Under the pieces are notes generated by a model. It did no database searches. It was not told the DNA's origin and was given only the letters and a program-made list of their open reading frames with translations. A DNA stretch of 64,000 nucleotides from Cryptomeria japonica (taxonomy: Eukaryota; Streptophyta; Pinopsida; Cupressales; Cupressaceae). Positions 31,962 to 44,560 of the stretch are shown piece by piece (position 1 is the first letter of the stretch; every line of letters begins with the position of its first letter). A program made the translations under genes and the position numbers. The stretch lies in contig NC_081409.1 of NCBI RefSeq assembly GCF_030272615.1, positions 618,125,255-618,189,254 on the forward strand, in the 5' to 3' direction.

Positions 31962-33340
31962 TATTACTGCTCAAGAAGCAATACATTTTATTTAAAGCAA
32001 TAGGAATCTAAGTATGTTAATCAAACTGGATATTAGGAAAGCACATGACAAAGTTGACTGAAGGTTTTTATGTAGATGTTTAGAAGCATTTGGCTTCTCT
32101 AAAGAAAGGGTCAATTTAATCTTTTACTACATTTCAACTCCTAGATTTTCTGTCTTAGTCAATGGTTCTCCAGTAGGCTTCTTTGATTCCTTTAGACCTC
32201 TACCTTAGGGGGACCCTATTTCCCCTTTTCTCTTCATTATAATGGCGGAAGTTTTGGGCAATATTCTGAATAGCGCCCAAGAGAATGGGATACCTAGGGG
32301 TATTAACATAACCAATGTAGCAGAGGTTGTTACTCATCAACAATTTGCTGATGATACAATGCTATTAGGGCATGCAGAAAGGAGAGAAACTATCAAATTC
32401 AGGAATACTCTTAGATTGTATGCCAAAGCCTTAGGATTGCAGGTAAACAAGTAGAAATGAAAAGTCTTCTTTTTCAATGTTAAAAGATTTGTTGAGCGGG
32501 AGGTTTTAGCACTTTTGAGCTTTAAGGGAGGCAAACTCTCTTTCTTATATTTAGTTTTATTATTAGAAAAGGGACTGAGAACCACTAAAGTTAGGGATCC
32601 AATGGGAGAAAGAATGGACAAAAAAATGGAGTCTCAGAAAAAAAATGGCTTCCTTGGGCAAGAAGACTAACAATGTTAAAAGCAGTTCTTTCAGCTCTTC
32701 ATATTTACCTTATGTCCTACTTATCTCTCTCAATTGGAGAAAACACAAAGATAGTGAAGAAAATGAGAACATTCTATTGGTGAAGAATGAATGAGAAAAA
32801 GGAAATGGCTTTGATATCCTGGGATAAGATATGCAGACCCAAGAATCCGAGGCATTTGGCTTGACAAATAAAATATGAAAAAATAGAGCTTTAAGAAAAA
32901 AAATAGTTTGGATAATTTTCAAGGAACCAAATTTGAGGTGGGTCAAAATTATTAGAGGTAAATACTTGTATGACATGAGTTCATAATGTATATTTAGGTC
33001 CCAAAATCCTCCAAAAGGCTCTAGGGTATGAAATTGATTTTTATTGAAATGTAGGAGCATAATCACAAATCAAATTTCATGGAATGTTAAAGATAGTCAC
33101 AAGGCTCTTTTTTATCAGATTCCTGTGGAGGTTACCCTGCTTTGGACAAAATGATGGGTGCTAATAATATAAAGATAATGAAAGAAATTGGGGAATTTAT
33201 GTTAAGGATTACATTAAATTGGTGGAAAGAAATCCTTCTTTGGTATGGAAATGGAAAAAGTTTGAAGACCTTCCAGTTAGAAGAGAAGAAATAAGGATAG
33301 TGAAAGAGATTTTGCAGAAAATTCATTTCATTTAGTGATG
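31962..33340 (+). pseudogene. LINE-C reverse transcriptase, 5' truncated
   Basis: Reads ITAQEAIHFI, MLIKLDIRKAHDKVD followed by TGA in place of Trp, SVLVNGSPVGFF, a P-stop-GDPISPF where Gln (CAG) became TAG, then THQQFADDTMLLG with the catalytic Asp pair intact, and the thumb LPWARRLTMLKAVLSALHIY. The open piece 32242-32454 covers the catalytic site. Confidence 0.85.
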
Positions 33341-33351
33341 GAACAGATTCA

Positions 33352-33900
33352 GTGATTTGGATTGGGGATAATTTAGGCATCTATAAATCCAAAGATGGTT
33401 ATAGATCAATAATTGAGAAACAAAATTTCAAGAAAATTGAAATTCCTATCAAATTTTGTTGGGATAAAAGGTGTCTTCCAAAAGTTGGCTTCTTTTCTTG
33501 GGTAGCCTTTCAGGGTAGAATACTAACAACTGAATGGTTCAAGAAGCTAGGTTTTGTTGGCCCTTCAAATTGTGTATTATGCAATAATGATGAAGAGTCT
33601 ATAAATCATATCTTATTGTATTGTTCCTTTTCTAACAGGTGTTGGCAATAAATCTATGCTAAATTAGGTTGAATTTCTACTCTCCCCAATGACATATTGA
33701 GTATGTTTAAAAATTGGCCCAGTCTATTTCCTACAAGCTTATTCAACTCATTATGGATTTCCTCTCCTTCAATTTTAATTTGGGAATTGTGGAAGGAAAG
33801 AAATAGAAGAATCTTCCAAGGGGGGAAAATGTCCTAGGAGGCCCTTATAAATAAGATTGAAGCTCCAATTGTCAAAGTAGCAAATAGTAGACTCTTTAAT
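33352..33900 (+). pseudogene. LINE-C zf-RVT zinc-binding segment
   Basis: Open 99-codon piece with FCWDKRCLPKVGFFSWVAFQ, then CVLCNNDEESINHILLYC, an intact C-x2-C...H-x4-C core, followed by SNRCWQ and a stop. After it the LIWELWKERNRRIF-type tail is visible to ~33830. Confidence 0.85.
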
Positions 33901-34044
33901 ACTTGGGCCTAAAAAATCTCAATTTTTAAGTTGGGATAGAAAAATGAAGGACAACTGGTTTGGGTTGAAGATTCTTCCTTTTGTGGGAAAAGGGGATGAT
34001 GCTTTTAAAAAATACAAAAGTATGAGTGTTTGGTCTCCCCCCAA

Positions 34045-34490
34045 ATTAAGATGGTTTAAGATGAATTTTGATAGGCCTCTTGGGGAAACCTTGGAGCTTC
34101 AGGAGCAAGGTGTATTATAAATTCTCGAGATGGAGTGGTAGTAGCAATGCAAATTAAAATCATAGAGGACGATACTAATAATGTTGCGTAACTAAAAGTA
34201 GCCATTGAAGGGTTATTAATTTGTAGGGAGCTTGGATTAAAAAGAGTGGAAATTGAAGGTGATTCAACTATTATTATAAATGCTCTTAAGACTGGAATTA
34301 CCCTAAAATAGAGATTGATTTCCTTCTTATGTAGGGCCTCTGATTTGTTAAAGTTTTTTGATGCTTATTCAATTAATCATGTCTATAGAGAAGATAATAT
34401 TTTGGTAGACCAATTAGAAAATATGGGAGCAGATGATTTACATAAAAAATTTCATCAGAGTATTAGGAATCTTAAAGAAGAGGTCCACTG
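34045..34490 (+). pseudogene. LINE-C RNase H domain
   Basis: LRWFKMNFD opens the domain at ~34050 and, across frameshifts, VEIEGDSTIIINALK and INHVYREDNILVDQLENMG follow. Order and motifs match the LINE-B domain. Several stops and two or more shifts are present. Confidence 0.75.
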
Positions 34491-35665
34491 ATTAGAATGG
34501 GTATGAAACAATCCCATAAGAAGCTCATTTTTGAATTAAAACAAGAAGTGCACAGATCATCATTTTCAAAAATTGGGAGCATTTTGAGAACAAGAATAGA
34601 TGTAATGAATTGACTTGATGGTCTATTTTCAATGGTTTTCTTTTAAAATTTGACGTTTTGAATATCTTAGCATTTCAAACTTCTAGAAAGGTTTCATAGA
34701 TTCCATTGGTTGCTAAGGAAATTTTGGAGCAATAGATAGTTTTACCTTCTTTACGGATCTTCTATGATAGTTAGACTTAGATGGCTTGTCACTTCTACAA
34801 GTGGCTAAGATTTATTTTCTAGGAGGGTACAATTAATGATAGGATGGGATTTAAAAATAAAATAAAAAATAAAAAGATTGCTTATTTGGAGCTAATTTTT
34901 GGATTCCTAGATTACACTTTGTAAAGGTCAAGAGACTGATCACCTCACATTTAAAGATTTTAGTAGATTGGCTAAAAATAGTGCCAAGGTTGGTTGTCCT
35001 TGGTCCTCACATCCACAAAGCAAGTTTTCCCCTACAAGGCCATGGTTGTTAAATTATGATGCCACAAAATTGGAGGGGTAAATTAAATGAGTATGATTTG
35101 TCAGAGATTGTGTCTCCCCTAAAATCTTTTTTCGATCTTTATCAAAGAAATATTAGTTATATTGGTGTTGAAGGAGTAATAAAAGGCTTTCTTTCAATAA
35201 TTATCTTTGGCAGTTGCTAAGCCCAATTATCATTGTTCTCATAGTTTTCAAAATTTGGCAAACACTTAGTGGATTTTAGGGTGATATGACAAATAAACTC
35301 TATACAAGAAAGGAAACAATAAATATTTTTCAAATTAATGCATGAAAAGTCTCTAATGCAAGTTTTATTTATTATATTTGTCATTCTCATCTCTCTATTA
35401 ATTTTATTTGTAGCTTCAAAAGTAAGTTTGAACAGGTTGCTTAGCAAGGTATGAGTAGAGCCAAGGAAAGAATGGATTCTCTAATTCTCTTAATAGCTTC
35501 CAAAAGCCAGTTGGAATGCATGAGAGAAATTAAGGAGAAATGTCTGCAGGAAGTGATAAATGTGTCCCAATTTGTAATTGTTAGGGTAGTCAAGTGAATT
35601 CTTGGAGAAAAATTCCTAAGGACAGATCACATTTATATAATGTGAACAAATAAATTCCAATAGTT
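34491..35665 (+). pseudogene. Unknown FLGDL-family ORF, N-terminal part, downstream of LINE-C RNase H
   Basis: With frame changes allowed, a long protein-like series is readable: FDVLNILAFQTSRKVS, LPSLRIFYDS, INDRMGFKNKIKNKKIAYLE, LIFGFLDYTL, HLTFKDFSRLAKNSAKVG, then RAKERMDSLILLIASKSQ and MREIKEKCLQEV just before the copia insertion. The last two match MESALRLSS...MGEIKDEM upstream of the LINE-B FLGDL ORF. The protein continues at 58320. No known domain recognised; it is clearly decayed, with stops such as DS-stop-T and an ATG-rich restart near 35450. Confidence 0.6.
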
Positions 35666-37007
35666 TGTTGGATATTGTTGAGAAATTTGCTGGAATGATG
35701 TTTTGTCATTGATGTCAACCTATTCTTCTGTGTATTCCAGTGTTGCAGTCAGATTAAATGAGTTGATTTGGTCAATGTTTTTTAGATAATTTATTGTAGT
35801 TTAATGGGTTTTGATATAAGTATCTCTAGTTAATTCAGCAGAAGTTTCAATGGTCCACATGATGTTTTGATTGGGTTGTGTGATCCGGTATATAGTTGTT
35901 ATTCAATGATTCATGTTATTTGGTATTCTGGTTTGTGGTCCATATTGCTCTGAAATTTCTATTTCTTAGTTTTTGGATTTGGCTGAGTGTTTGGGATGTT
36001 CAGGTGTGTCCTCAATTCAAATGGTTCAGGATTTGGAAGTTCGCAAGTGAATCTTTCAATTTGACAATCAGTTGAGTTGATGTTCTTGAGGTTCGGTATA
36101 ATGATGATAAAGATTATAGTAAGTGGTGATGTTGCAATTGTTTATGTGGTGATTCATGTTTCTAGATTGTGTTATATCTGTGTTGTTGGTCCACATTGAT
36201 CGGTGTGCATGATATTGATCATTTTCTTGATCCAGTGGGGTTCTTTGTGTTATGCGACATTTATGGTGATTGTAGCGTGTTATGGATAATTGAGGCATAA
36301 TTTTTGGAGGTGTTTCATATTTGCGATGGTGATTTGGGTCCAGACCATGTCTTAGCCAACATTGTTTTGGTATGCATGTGTTGTTGTAGTGTGTGAGGTT
36401 ATTATTTTATAATTTATATTAAGAGTTTAGCCAACCTTGAAATATAGGTTGATGAATTGTATAAATACATGTAATATTCATTTGAGAGATGTATATGTGT
36501 GTGCAAATATTGTTTTGATCTTTCAAAAGTAGAGGAGAAAAGAAAATAAGTGTGAAAGAGTGTGCAGATGTTTGAAAGTGCAAAGTTTGAGTATATGTGC
36601 TTAACCAAAACTGTAACCCCGCATTGGGAGATGTTATTTCATCAGTTCATGTAATCTAGATTTTTGTTCGAATCTTGTAAGAAAATGAGCCTTCCTTAGG
36701 GTTGTATCCCTTCTTTTATTTGAGCAGTGAGCTCTAGGCAGTGTGCTTGAATGCATGTGCATTCCCCATTGTAATATTTCACTTACTCTTAACATGGTAT
36801 TATCTCATTGTGGGTAGGTTCCCACTGTGGTTTTTCCCTTAACCAAGTTTTCCACATTAAAAATCTTGATGTTATGTGTGTTATTGATGTGGTGATGGTT
36901 TATGCTTTAATTCCTAATAGTCAAACTTGCATTTGTGTTTAAGCTAAGTAAAGTTTGTGTCCAAATTGATTCACCCCCCCTCTTAATTTGCTGCACTATC
37001 GCCAACA
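35666..37007 (+). repeat. Copia 5' LTR (1342 bp)
   Basis: Starts TGTTGGATATTGTTGAGAAA and ends CGCCAACA. It matches the 3' LTR in two pieces, 41217-41965 and 57707-58319. Confidence 0.92.
36459..36468 (+). promoter_or_regulatory. Putative copia LTR TATA box
   Basis: TGTATAAATA in the 5' LTR, conserved in the 3' LTR copy near 57768. Probable core promoter; transcription start unproven. Confidence 0.5.
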
Positions 37008-37009
37008 AT

Positions 37010-37021
37010 TGGTAGCAGAGG
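37010..37021 (+). other. Copia primer binding site (initiator-Met tRNA type)
   Basis: TGGTAGCAGAGG two bases after the LTR end; differs from the usual TGGTATCAGAGC at two positions. Confidence 0.75.
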
Positions 37022-37063
37022 TAGATCCTTCAAAAGTAGCTTGATTGCTTGAGGAGATCTAGG

Positions 37064-37900
37064 ATGACAACTTTTTCCTTCATGAAGGATAGTCCAATGT
37101 TTGATGGAATGAATTATACTCTCTGGAAGAACAGATGGAATGTCATTTGAGATGCATTGATGAAGACTATTTTAAGATTACTAAGAATGTGTATAATGTT
37201 CCTCACAATGGTCCTACATTTGGGGATGAGATTAAGGAAGTTGAGTTCAATATTAGAGCGAAGGATGCATTACTAAGTGCCATGTTTGATTCTGAGATGA
37301 CTAATGTGATGGATTTGCAGACTGATCATGAGATTTGGAAGAAGCTAGAGGCTATGTATGAAGGTGATAGTCATGTGAAAGTTGCTAAGTTGCAAAGCTT
37401 GAAAGGAAAGTATGAGATGCTGAAGATGGGTCAAGATGAGAACATTACGTCTTTTATGAAAAAAGTTAATGAGCTGGTGTTGAATATCAGATGTGTCAGT
37501 GTAGTATTGGAAGAATATGAGATTGTTGCTAAGGTGTTGAGATCCTTACCTCCTTCTTACAAGGACAATGCTACTTCTATTGAAGAGATCCGAACTATGA
37601 CATATGTGCCTAGAGACATGTTGATTGGAAAGCTTGCTACTTCTGAGTTAAGAGAATTCGATGAAGCCCCTCCTAAGTCTGAATTTGCATTCAGATATAC
37701 TATATCTGGGAAGTAGAAACATGATCCAGGAGAAAGTTATACAAGGGTGTCCGGATACGAGAAAGAAGATGAGAGTTCTTGAACAAGAAGATAGAGATCT
37801 TGAAAAGATTGAAGCCCTAATTGCTAGAAGATTACCTAAAGGTGTTAGTAAATATGAGGGTAAGTTGATAAGATAAGACATTTTTCCTCAAGGTGTCTGG
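37064..37900 (+). pseudogene. Copia gag (UBN2-type) remnant
   Basis: ATG at 37064 opens MTTFSFMKDSPMFDGMNYTLW, the usual copia gag start, then a frameshift. The 193-codon piece 37135-37716 carries the UBN2 core (EIWKKLEAMYEGD, KVAKLQSLKGKYEMLKM, NEYEIVAKVLRSLPPSY-like). It would form the virus-like particle. The zinc knuckle is not visible: a stop at 37714 and degraded sequence follow. Confidence 0.85.
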
Positions 37901-39250
37901 AAAGAGAGAGAAATCCTAAGAATCCATTGAATCCATATAAGCCTAAATATCAGAACAAGTGTTATTTTACCATTGATGAAGGTGTGACAGATGATAAGTC
38001 TAAGAAGGGAAATTAAGGAGATGAATGGGTATACATTGCTATCAAGAAAGATCATCCAGTGACTAGTGATTCTACTAGCTACGTTGTTGAAGAAAAAACT
38101 TTAGCTGCTAAAGTTGAAAGGAAAGTTGAATGGGTTATTGATAGTGGTTGCTCAAGGATCATGATATGACATGTGATAAGAGTAAGTTTGTGAGTATGGA
38201 AAAGTATGATGATGGTGTAGTAAGGTTTGGAGATGACAAAACTGGTATAATCCATGGTAAAGGTTCTATTTCTCTTGATGGCAATCATAACACTGATGAT
38301 GTTTTGTATGTTGAAGGTCTAAAGCACAATCTTTTGAGTGTTGGATAGATGGTTGATAAAGGTTATGATCTACAATTCAAGAATGGAAAATTTAAGATCT
38401 TGAGTAGCTCCGAAATTGATATTGCATCAGGTACAAGGACTAAAGGTAATGTATTTCACTTGAATGCTGGTGGTAAAAGTTGTTTGACTGCTTAGATTGA
38501 TGAAAGTTGGTTATGACATAGAAGGGTGTGTCATGTAAACTTTGATTGCATGGTTAAGATAAGTTCCACTCAAGCAATGCAAGATTTGCCTAATATTGGA
38601 AAACCTTCTAATCTAGTATGTAAGGAATGTTAGTTAGGGAAGTAAACAAGAGTTTCTTTCAAAACCAAACAGTATACTTCCAATAAATATTGGATCTTGT
38701 GCATATCGATTCATGTGGTCTCTCTAGAGTGAGAAGCTTGCAGGGTGATAGGTATTTTATGTTTTTGATTGATGGCTATTCAAGGATGATGTGGGTTACT
38801 TTCTTAAGGGATAATTCTGAAGCATTGGAGAAGTTCAAGATTTTTAAAGCTATGGTTGAGACAGAGACTAGTTTGAAGCTAAAATGTCTAAGATCTGATA
38901 GAAGTGGTGAATTTACCTCCGCTGAGCTTAATTCTTTTTATGAAGAGCATGGGGTGAAGAGACAATTATCTACTCTGTGGACCCCTTAGCAGAATGGTGT
39001 TATGGAGAGGAAGAATAGGATAGTTCAGGAAGCTGCTAGAACCATGATGATTGAAGGAAATGTTCTGCATATCTATTGGAGAGAAGATGTGACTATTGTA
39101 GTATATAATTTCGACCTAGTTCATGTCAAAGGTGATACTAATAAAGGAAAGAAATTGCAGACCCGGAACCAAGTGCAAATTGTTTCAGAAAAGCCTAAGA
39201 ATGAAGGAGAAGGTGCAAATGCTAGTGCAAAAAGAGGTCAAGAGTCTGAA
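37901..39250 (+). pseudogene. Copia protease and integrase remnant
   Basis: VEWVIDSGCSR (protease active site) near 38130-38155, then a frameshift and the open piece 38148-38348. The pre-integrase domain follows (RRVCHVNFDCMVKI, VCKEC, two stops where Gln is expected). Integrase core 38690-38989 has HIDSCG, LRSDRSGEF and QNGVMERKN after a TAG, so the D, D and E catalytic positions are all recognisable. After YWREDV the sequence jumps to a Lys/Glu-rich linker, suggesting a deletion before the RT. Confidence 0.85.
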
Positions 39251-39359
39251 AAATAGTGAAAATATTAAGACTCCTAGGTATGTAAGATTGAATCATTTAA
39301 AAAATTAGACAATTGGTGACAATAATAGAGGTGTGATGACTAGGAGAAGAATTGCTAAA

Positions 39360-40150
39360 GTGTATTGCTTAATTTCTAAGATTGAACCTAAAGATGTTGA
39401 TGAAGCTTGTAAAGATGAAAATTGAGTTAAAGCAATGGAAGAAGAAATGAATTAGATTGAAAAGAATAATACATGTATTATTGTTCCTAGACCTAAGGAT
39501 AAGAATGTAATTGGAACTAAATGGGTATTTCAGAATAAATTGAATGAGCAAGGTGAAGTTGTTAGGAATAAAGAAATACTTGTCTGTAAGGGTTATTCTC
39601 AGATGGAAGGTATTGATTTTGAGGATACTTTTTCTTTGGTAGCTAGAATTGAAGTTGTTAGACTATTTCTTGCTTATGATACTTACAAAGATTTCAAAGT
39701 GTATCAAATGGATGTGAAGTCAGCCTTTCTTGATGGTGAGATGGAAGAAGAGGTCTATATTGAGCAATTGGGTGTATTTTAGTTGATAGAAGAAAAAGAT
39801 ATGGTTTGCAAATTGAAGAAAGCATTGTATGGATTGAAGAAAGCTCCAAGAGTTTGGTATGCCAGATTGTATAGGTACTTGATGAAGCTTAAATTAAACA
39901 ATGGTACTGCTGACAATAATCTATACTTCAAAATTGATAATGATAGCATCTTGATTGCTGAATTTTTTGTTGATGTCATTATCTTTAGTGGACTTGATGG
40001 TTTGTGCAAGAAGTTTGTTGATAATATGCAGAATGAGTTTGAGATGTCTATGATTGGTGAGATGAAATTATTTTTGGGATTGTAAATTACTAAGTTGGAT
40101 AAAGGTATTTTCATATCCCAGTCTAAGTATGTGAAAGAATTCTTGAAGAA
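39360..40150 (+). pseudogene. Copia reverse transcriptase remnant
   Basis: VIGTKWVFQNKLNEQGEVV, VCKGYSQMEGIDFEDTFSL, VYQMDVKSAFLDGEM (catalytic Asp), KALYGLKKAPRVWY and EFFVDVIIFSG, where the Y-V-D-D box has become F-V-D-V. Two stops interrupt. The catalytic change and stops make it inactive. Confidence 0.88.
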
Positions 40151-40152
40151 GT

Positions 40153-40923
40153 TTGGTTTGGATGATGCAAAGCTTGTTGGTACACAAGTCTATGGTGAGC
40201 AGATGTAAGATGACTAAGGATGATGATTCTTTGAAGGAAAATCAAACTAGATATAGATCTATGATTGGTGGATTGCTATATTTGACTCTGACTAGACCAG
40301 ATATTATGCATGTTGTTTGTCTTGTTGCTAGATTTCAAGTTGATCCTAAGGAATCTCATGTTGTTGCTATGAAAATAATTTTGAAATATTTGAAAGGGAC
40401 TATTGATTTGGGTTTGTGGTACCCTAGAGATGATGATTTCACTTTGAGTTCTTTTACTAATGTTGATTTAGGAGTTGTTATTGATGACATGAAAGGTACT
40501 AGTGGTGGTGCATTTTTCTTGGGTAAGAGATTAGTTTCATAGGCGAGTAAGAAGCAGAATGCTATATCTTTGTCTACTGTAGAAGATGAGTACATTGTTG
40601 CTGCTAGAAATTGTACATAGGTGATTTGGATGAAGCAGATGATTAAGGATATCCAAGTTATTTTTGATGAGCCTACCGCTATATACTATGATTATTCAAG
40701 TGCTATAAATATTTCTAACAATCTGATGTTGCATTCAAAGGCCAAGCATATATCAATCAAGTTTCAATTCTTGAGAGAGAAAGTGAATGAGAAGGAAGTT
40801 AGATTAGAGTGTGTATCTACAAAGGAACAAATTGTCAATATCTTCATGAAGCCTTTGCCTAAAGATACTTTTGAGTATCTTAGAGAGAAGCTATGGGTGA
40901 TTGCCCCTCCTGGTGAGATCTAA
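40153..40923 (+). pseudogene. Copia RNase H remnant
   Basis: YRSMIGGLLYLTLTRPDI, KYLKGTIDLGLWY, SSFTNVDLG (D in the usual D-A-D-[WY]-A replaced), SASKKQNAISLSTVEDEY and CVSTKEQIVNIFMKPLP give the standard copia C-terminus, ending at a TAA before the 3' untranslated part. Stops replace Gln at about 40540 and 40618. Confidence 0.88.
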
Positions 40924-41203
40924 GATGCATGGAGTTGCATCAGTTTGGTGAGCTTCAAAGAGATATCTTGTGATCCGGATTGATGAGTGTGGATGCTACT
41001 CAGAGGGAGTAGTTAGTGTTGTGGACAAGATATTCAAATTTGTGTTGTATGTGCCTTTGGCATTATTGTCAAAGAGGGAGAGACACATGTGAAAAAATGC
41101 TATATCCTGTATTGATCTCAGGGGGATATTGTTGAGAGTTATGGGTTGTTGATTTCTTTCTTTGCATTGGTTATTTTTCACATTCATATGTTGCTATCGA
41201 TGC
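40924..41203 (+). other. Copia 3' internal untranslated region
   Basis: About 280 bases from the pol stop to the polypurine tract, with copia-typical GAGGGAG/AGGGGGA purine words. No ORF. Confidence 0.6.
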
Positions 41204-41216
41204 CAAAGGGGGAGAT
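41204..41216 (+). other. Copia polypurine tract
   Basis: CAAAGGGGGAGAT directly precedes the TGTTG start of the 3' LTR at 41217. Confidence 0.85.
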
Positions 41217-41965
41217 TGTTGTATATTGTTGAGAAGTTTGCTAGAATGATGTTTTGTCATTGATGTCAACATATTCTTTTGTGTATTCTAGTGTTGTAGT
41301 CAGATTAAATGAGTTGGTTTGGTTAGTGTGTTACAGATGAGTTGTTGTGGTTTAATGTGTTTTGAGATAAGTATCTATAGTTGATTCAGTAGAAGGTTCA
41401 TTGGTCTGAATGATGTTTTGATTGGGTTGTGTGATTTGGTATTATGGTTATTATTCAATTGTTTGTGTTATTTGGTATTCTAGTTTGTTCTCCGCATTGC
41501 TCCAGAATTGTTATGTCTTGGTTTACGGGTTTGGCTGAGTGTTTGGGATGTTCAGGTGTGTCCTCAATTCAGATGGTTCATGATTTGAAAGTTTGCAAGT
41601 GAATCTTTTAGTTTGACAATTAGTTGAGTCGATGTTCTTGAGGTTTGATATAATGATGATAAATATTCTAGTAAGTGGTGATGTGGCAATTATTTTTATG
41701 GCGATTCATGTTGCTTCTGGATGTTTCTGGATCATGTTCAATCTGTGTTGTTGGTCTACATTGATCGTTGTGTGTGATATTGATCATTTTCTTGATTAGG
41801 TGGTGTTCTTCATGTTATGCAACATTTATGGTGATTGTAGCATGTTCTGGATGATCAAGGCATAATTTTTGGAGGTGTTTCATGTTTGTAGTGGTGATTC
41901 GGGTCTAGACCATGTCTTAGTCGGTATTGTTTTTGTTTGCATGTGTTGTTGTAGCATGTCAGGTT
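41217..41965 (+). repeat. Copia 3' LTR, first part
   Basis: Matches 5' LTR 35666 to ~36395 and stops at AGGTT (41961-41965), which is repeated at 57702-57706 where LTR identity resumes. Confidence 0.92.
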
Positions 41966-42699
41966 TGTTACCCCCTTTATAATTTTGGAGCCGCCCTCTA
42001 AAATTTTTCCTGAGTGTTTCCATATTGTGTCAAGTTGCTTGTCACCGGTCTTGTGAGTTTTTAAAGTCTTATCACGTGAAGTGTCCCTTTCCCAAGTCTT
42101 GTCATAGGGTTAGGCATTTCCAAAAGTTTCCGATCATTCAACCTCCCATTGGTTTGTGCTTCAGTCTCTCTAGTGAGAGTTGTGGAAAGTTTCTAAGTCC
42201 CAGCCATAGGTTCATAAGTTCATATTTTTCTCGATTGAGCGACTTGTTAGTCTCACCTAGGTCTTGGGGTGCCGCCTTTGCATCAAGTTATTGTACAAAC
42301 TAACATTGTTTGCCTTGTCAGTAGGAAATAAAAGACCATTTAAAAAGGCAAAGTAAATTTAGCATTTAAGGCATGTCACATCACTCGAGGACACCGACTA
42401 GCTGGTTGATAATTTTTTAACTAGCTCTCATTTCTCAGTTTTCACAAAGTGCATTATCTAGCTTGTGTCCATGTAGAGTGTGATACAAAATCATTAGGCA
42501 AATGTGTGAGACATAGAGGTTGAACAATTGAACCTAGAGAATATCCTACAAGAGTTTGAAGGAGATAGGAGAAATTCATTGTGGGAAAGAATTCTTCAGT
42601 GTGGCCCAGCTTTCAAAGCTGGTTTTCCAACCACCGTGTCGTGCATATATTTGATTATTTCATCCTCCAAAAGATACAACCCAAAGACACAAGAAATAT
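41966..42699 (+). other. 5' non-coding part of the level-2 insertion (possible LTR and leader)
   Basis: Begins TGTTACCCCC. A stem GTGGCCCAGCTTT...AAAGCTGG is present at ~42601-42624. No PBS resembling initiator Met is visible and no ORF is supported. Confidence 0.4.
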
Positions 42700-43657
42700 G
42701 AGTAGATGGGGGTAAGATTGTAGCACAAATTAATGCTAAAAGTGTTTCTCACGCTTTATGCCTTCCTAAGAGGAAACCCTTTGAAGACATGTATATTCTA
42801 TCTGGTGAGGAGTATTTTATAATGCATGAAGACTGGTGTATGAACTGGATTGCCAAAAAATGGTTGAAGTCTGAAAAAGGAGGCAAGTCTCAATTTCCTG
42901 CCAAATTGAAAAGAATGCATTTTAAGGATGAAGTTGTCAAGATTATAGTCCTTTTGCACTATGTTGTAGGGAGTTCTTTCTCTGACTCTTTTGAGTTATG
43001 GATGTGCCATTTTATCTTGGTAATTTGTGTTCCTAGGAGTTTTATTGACTGGGCTTCCATCATTAGCTATCATTTGCATGAACAATTATGAATTTTTTGC
43101 CAGTCCCTTTCCTTTCACAGGTGTTCGTACCTGATCTTCATACTAGATAGTCAAGAGTCCTCTCGGCCATGGTTGGAATTGCATCATCCTCTCCCTACAT
43201 TTGCACCCATCTATTGGAAATTTCTCCAGCTCACTATGTGTAAGGGTATGCAGGCTTTTTCCCATGTCAATGATGTATTCTTGATGGGTATGGTTAGAAA
43301 ACTAGAAGGAAACTTTGGTTTATGGATTTCCCATGACTCTGCAACCTTTGTGATGAAGTTTGGAAGTTTCTTCACCCAGTTCAAAAGGTTCACATACCTT
43401 AGAATTGGGGATTTTAAAAAAATCCCTATTGAAATTGCCTTGTTTTCCTTCTGATTATATTATTTTCTTGGAAGTTTTCCGCTAGATGGTTGTGGTGAAT
43501 GTTAAATATCTAAACACGGGAAAGAAGTGATACTCCTTCCCATTATCTACACATCATTTCTCTTTCAAAACAAGTGGCGCCACTAAAGTCAAAGAAACAA
43601 TTCTACAAAAGTTTCATTTTTAATCTCTATCATCTAGAAATGGCTTTAACAACAAGG
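42700..43657 (+). pseudogene. Unknown element ORF, first part (level-2 insertion)
   Basis: Readable as one protein-like series with stops: PKRKPFEDMYILSGEEYF, WIAKKWLKSEKGGKSQF, HFKDEVVKIIVLLHYVVG, then LPTFAPIYWKFLQLTM and ALFSF, ending at the gypsy TSD with GFNNKGY. The frame resumes after the gypsy. No known domain; family is unrecognised. Confidence 0.5.
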
Positions 43658-43662
43658 GATAT

Positions 43663-44450
43663 TGATGCAGGAGCATCCTCGGTTCATAGCAATCTTGCCT
43701 CAACCAAAAAAAATTCCTTTCTATTTGCAATTTCAGTTTTCCTTTCTGTGTGTCCCGGTTTTGGCTCATTGGATCTTGTGGAGTTGGATTCTACTTGAAT
43801 ATTTGATCATCTTTCTTGCTTCCAGACCGCATCGCATTTGGATAATTTTTTGGCAAGATATCACTATCAGTTTCCTTGATAGTTTCCTATCACCGGTTAA
43901 CATTTCTTAAACTGGTTGCTTGGACCTATTTTGGTGATCTACTAGAACCCCTTCCAAAGCTTGTGGAGCCTTGGGCATTGATTTCGATGTTTCTTGGTGT
44001 GTGGCCAACCTTTTCCTGCGATCTACATTTCATCCTTTGGATTTTCTAGAGGAATATCTTGGTGGAGGCCGACCTTCTTGTTTTACACGTTAGGTCTTGT
44101 TCTTTAGGTTTTGATCCCTTTTGGGCCGAATGGATCCTTTAGATCGATATATATAAATGTAATTGCACATTAGAATGTAATCAATCAGAGAATCAAGTAG
44201 CTAGATTGTGCATAGAAGATAGATCTCAAGATTCAAGGTCCTGGTTGTGACCTATTCTGTATGTTCTACTAGGTCTATGAGCCAGTATGTTGTGGCCCGG
44301 TTGTTATCGATTGGATGTAATCAATTTTCGTGAAATAAAATAATCTATCCTACATTGCCTCCATCAAATCTTTGTGTTTCTGTTGTGTTTACTCTTGCTA
44401 ACCGGTCCAGATCGATCTCTTTGAGGTCCCTCTCACTAGTGATTGCTTCA
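43663..44450 (+). repeat. Gypsy 5' LTR (788 bp)
   Basis: Starts TGATGCAGGAGCATCC, ends GATTGCTTCA; placed by the TSD and the PBS. Contains TATATATAAAT at 44148-44158 as a core-promoter candidate, conserved in the 3' LTR. Confidence 0.92.
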
Positions 44451-44452
44451 AG

Positions 44453-44464
44453 TGGCATCAGAGA
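44453..44464 (+). other. Gypsy primer binding site (initiator-Met type)
   Basis: TGGCATCAGAGA, two bases after the LTR end; ten of twelve bases of the canonical TGGTATCAGAGC. Confidence 0.8.
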
Positions 44465-44560
44465 AAAGTTTCATTCTGGAGGTTGCGTGTCTTGAAATTT
44501 TTATTGTAGGGTGGCGGATTGCAGATCTGACCTGCAGCTCCAGAGGAGTAGCGTGAGTGA

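Larger units (their letters stand above)
31962..35665 (+). mobile_element. LINE-C: 5'-truncated L1-type element, first segment (continues 58320-59145)
   Basis: Plus-strand RT (from within the fingers), zinc segment, RNase H, then FLGDL-family ORF. The 5' end falls inside the RT (first recognisable codons ITAQEAIHFI), typical of incomplete target-primed reverse transcription. The element is split by the copia insertion at 35666 and resumes at 58320, where the FLGDL motif and poly-A tail follow. All reading frames carry many stops. Confidence 0.82.
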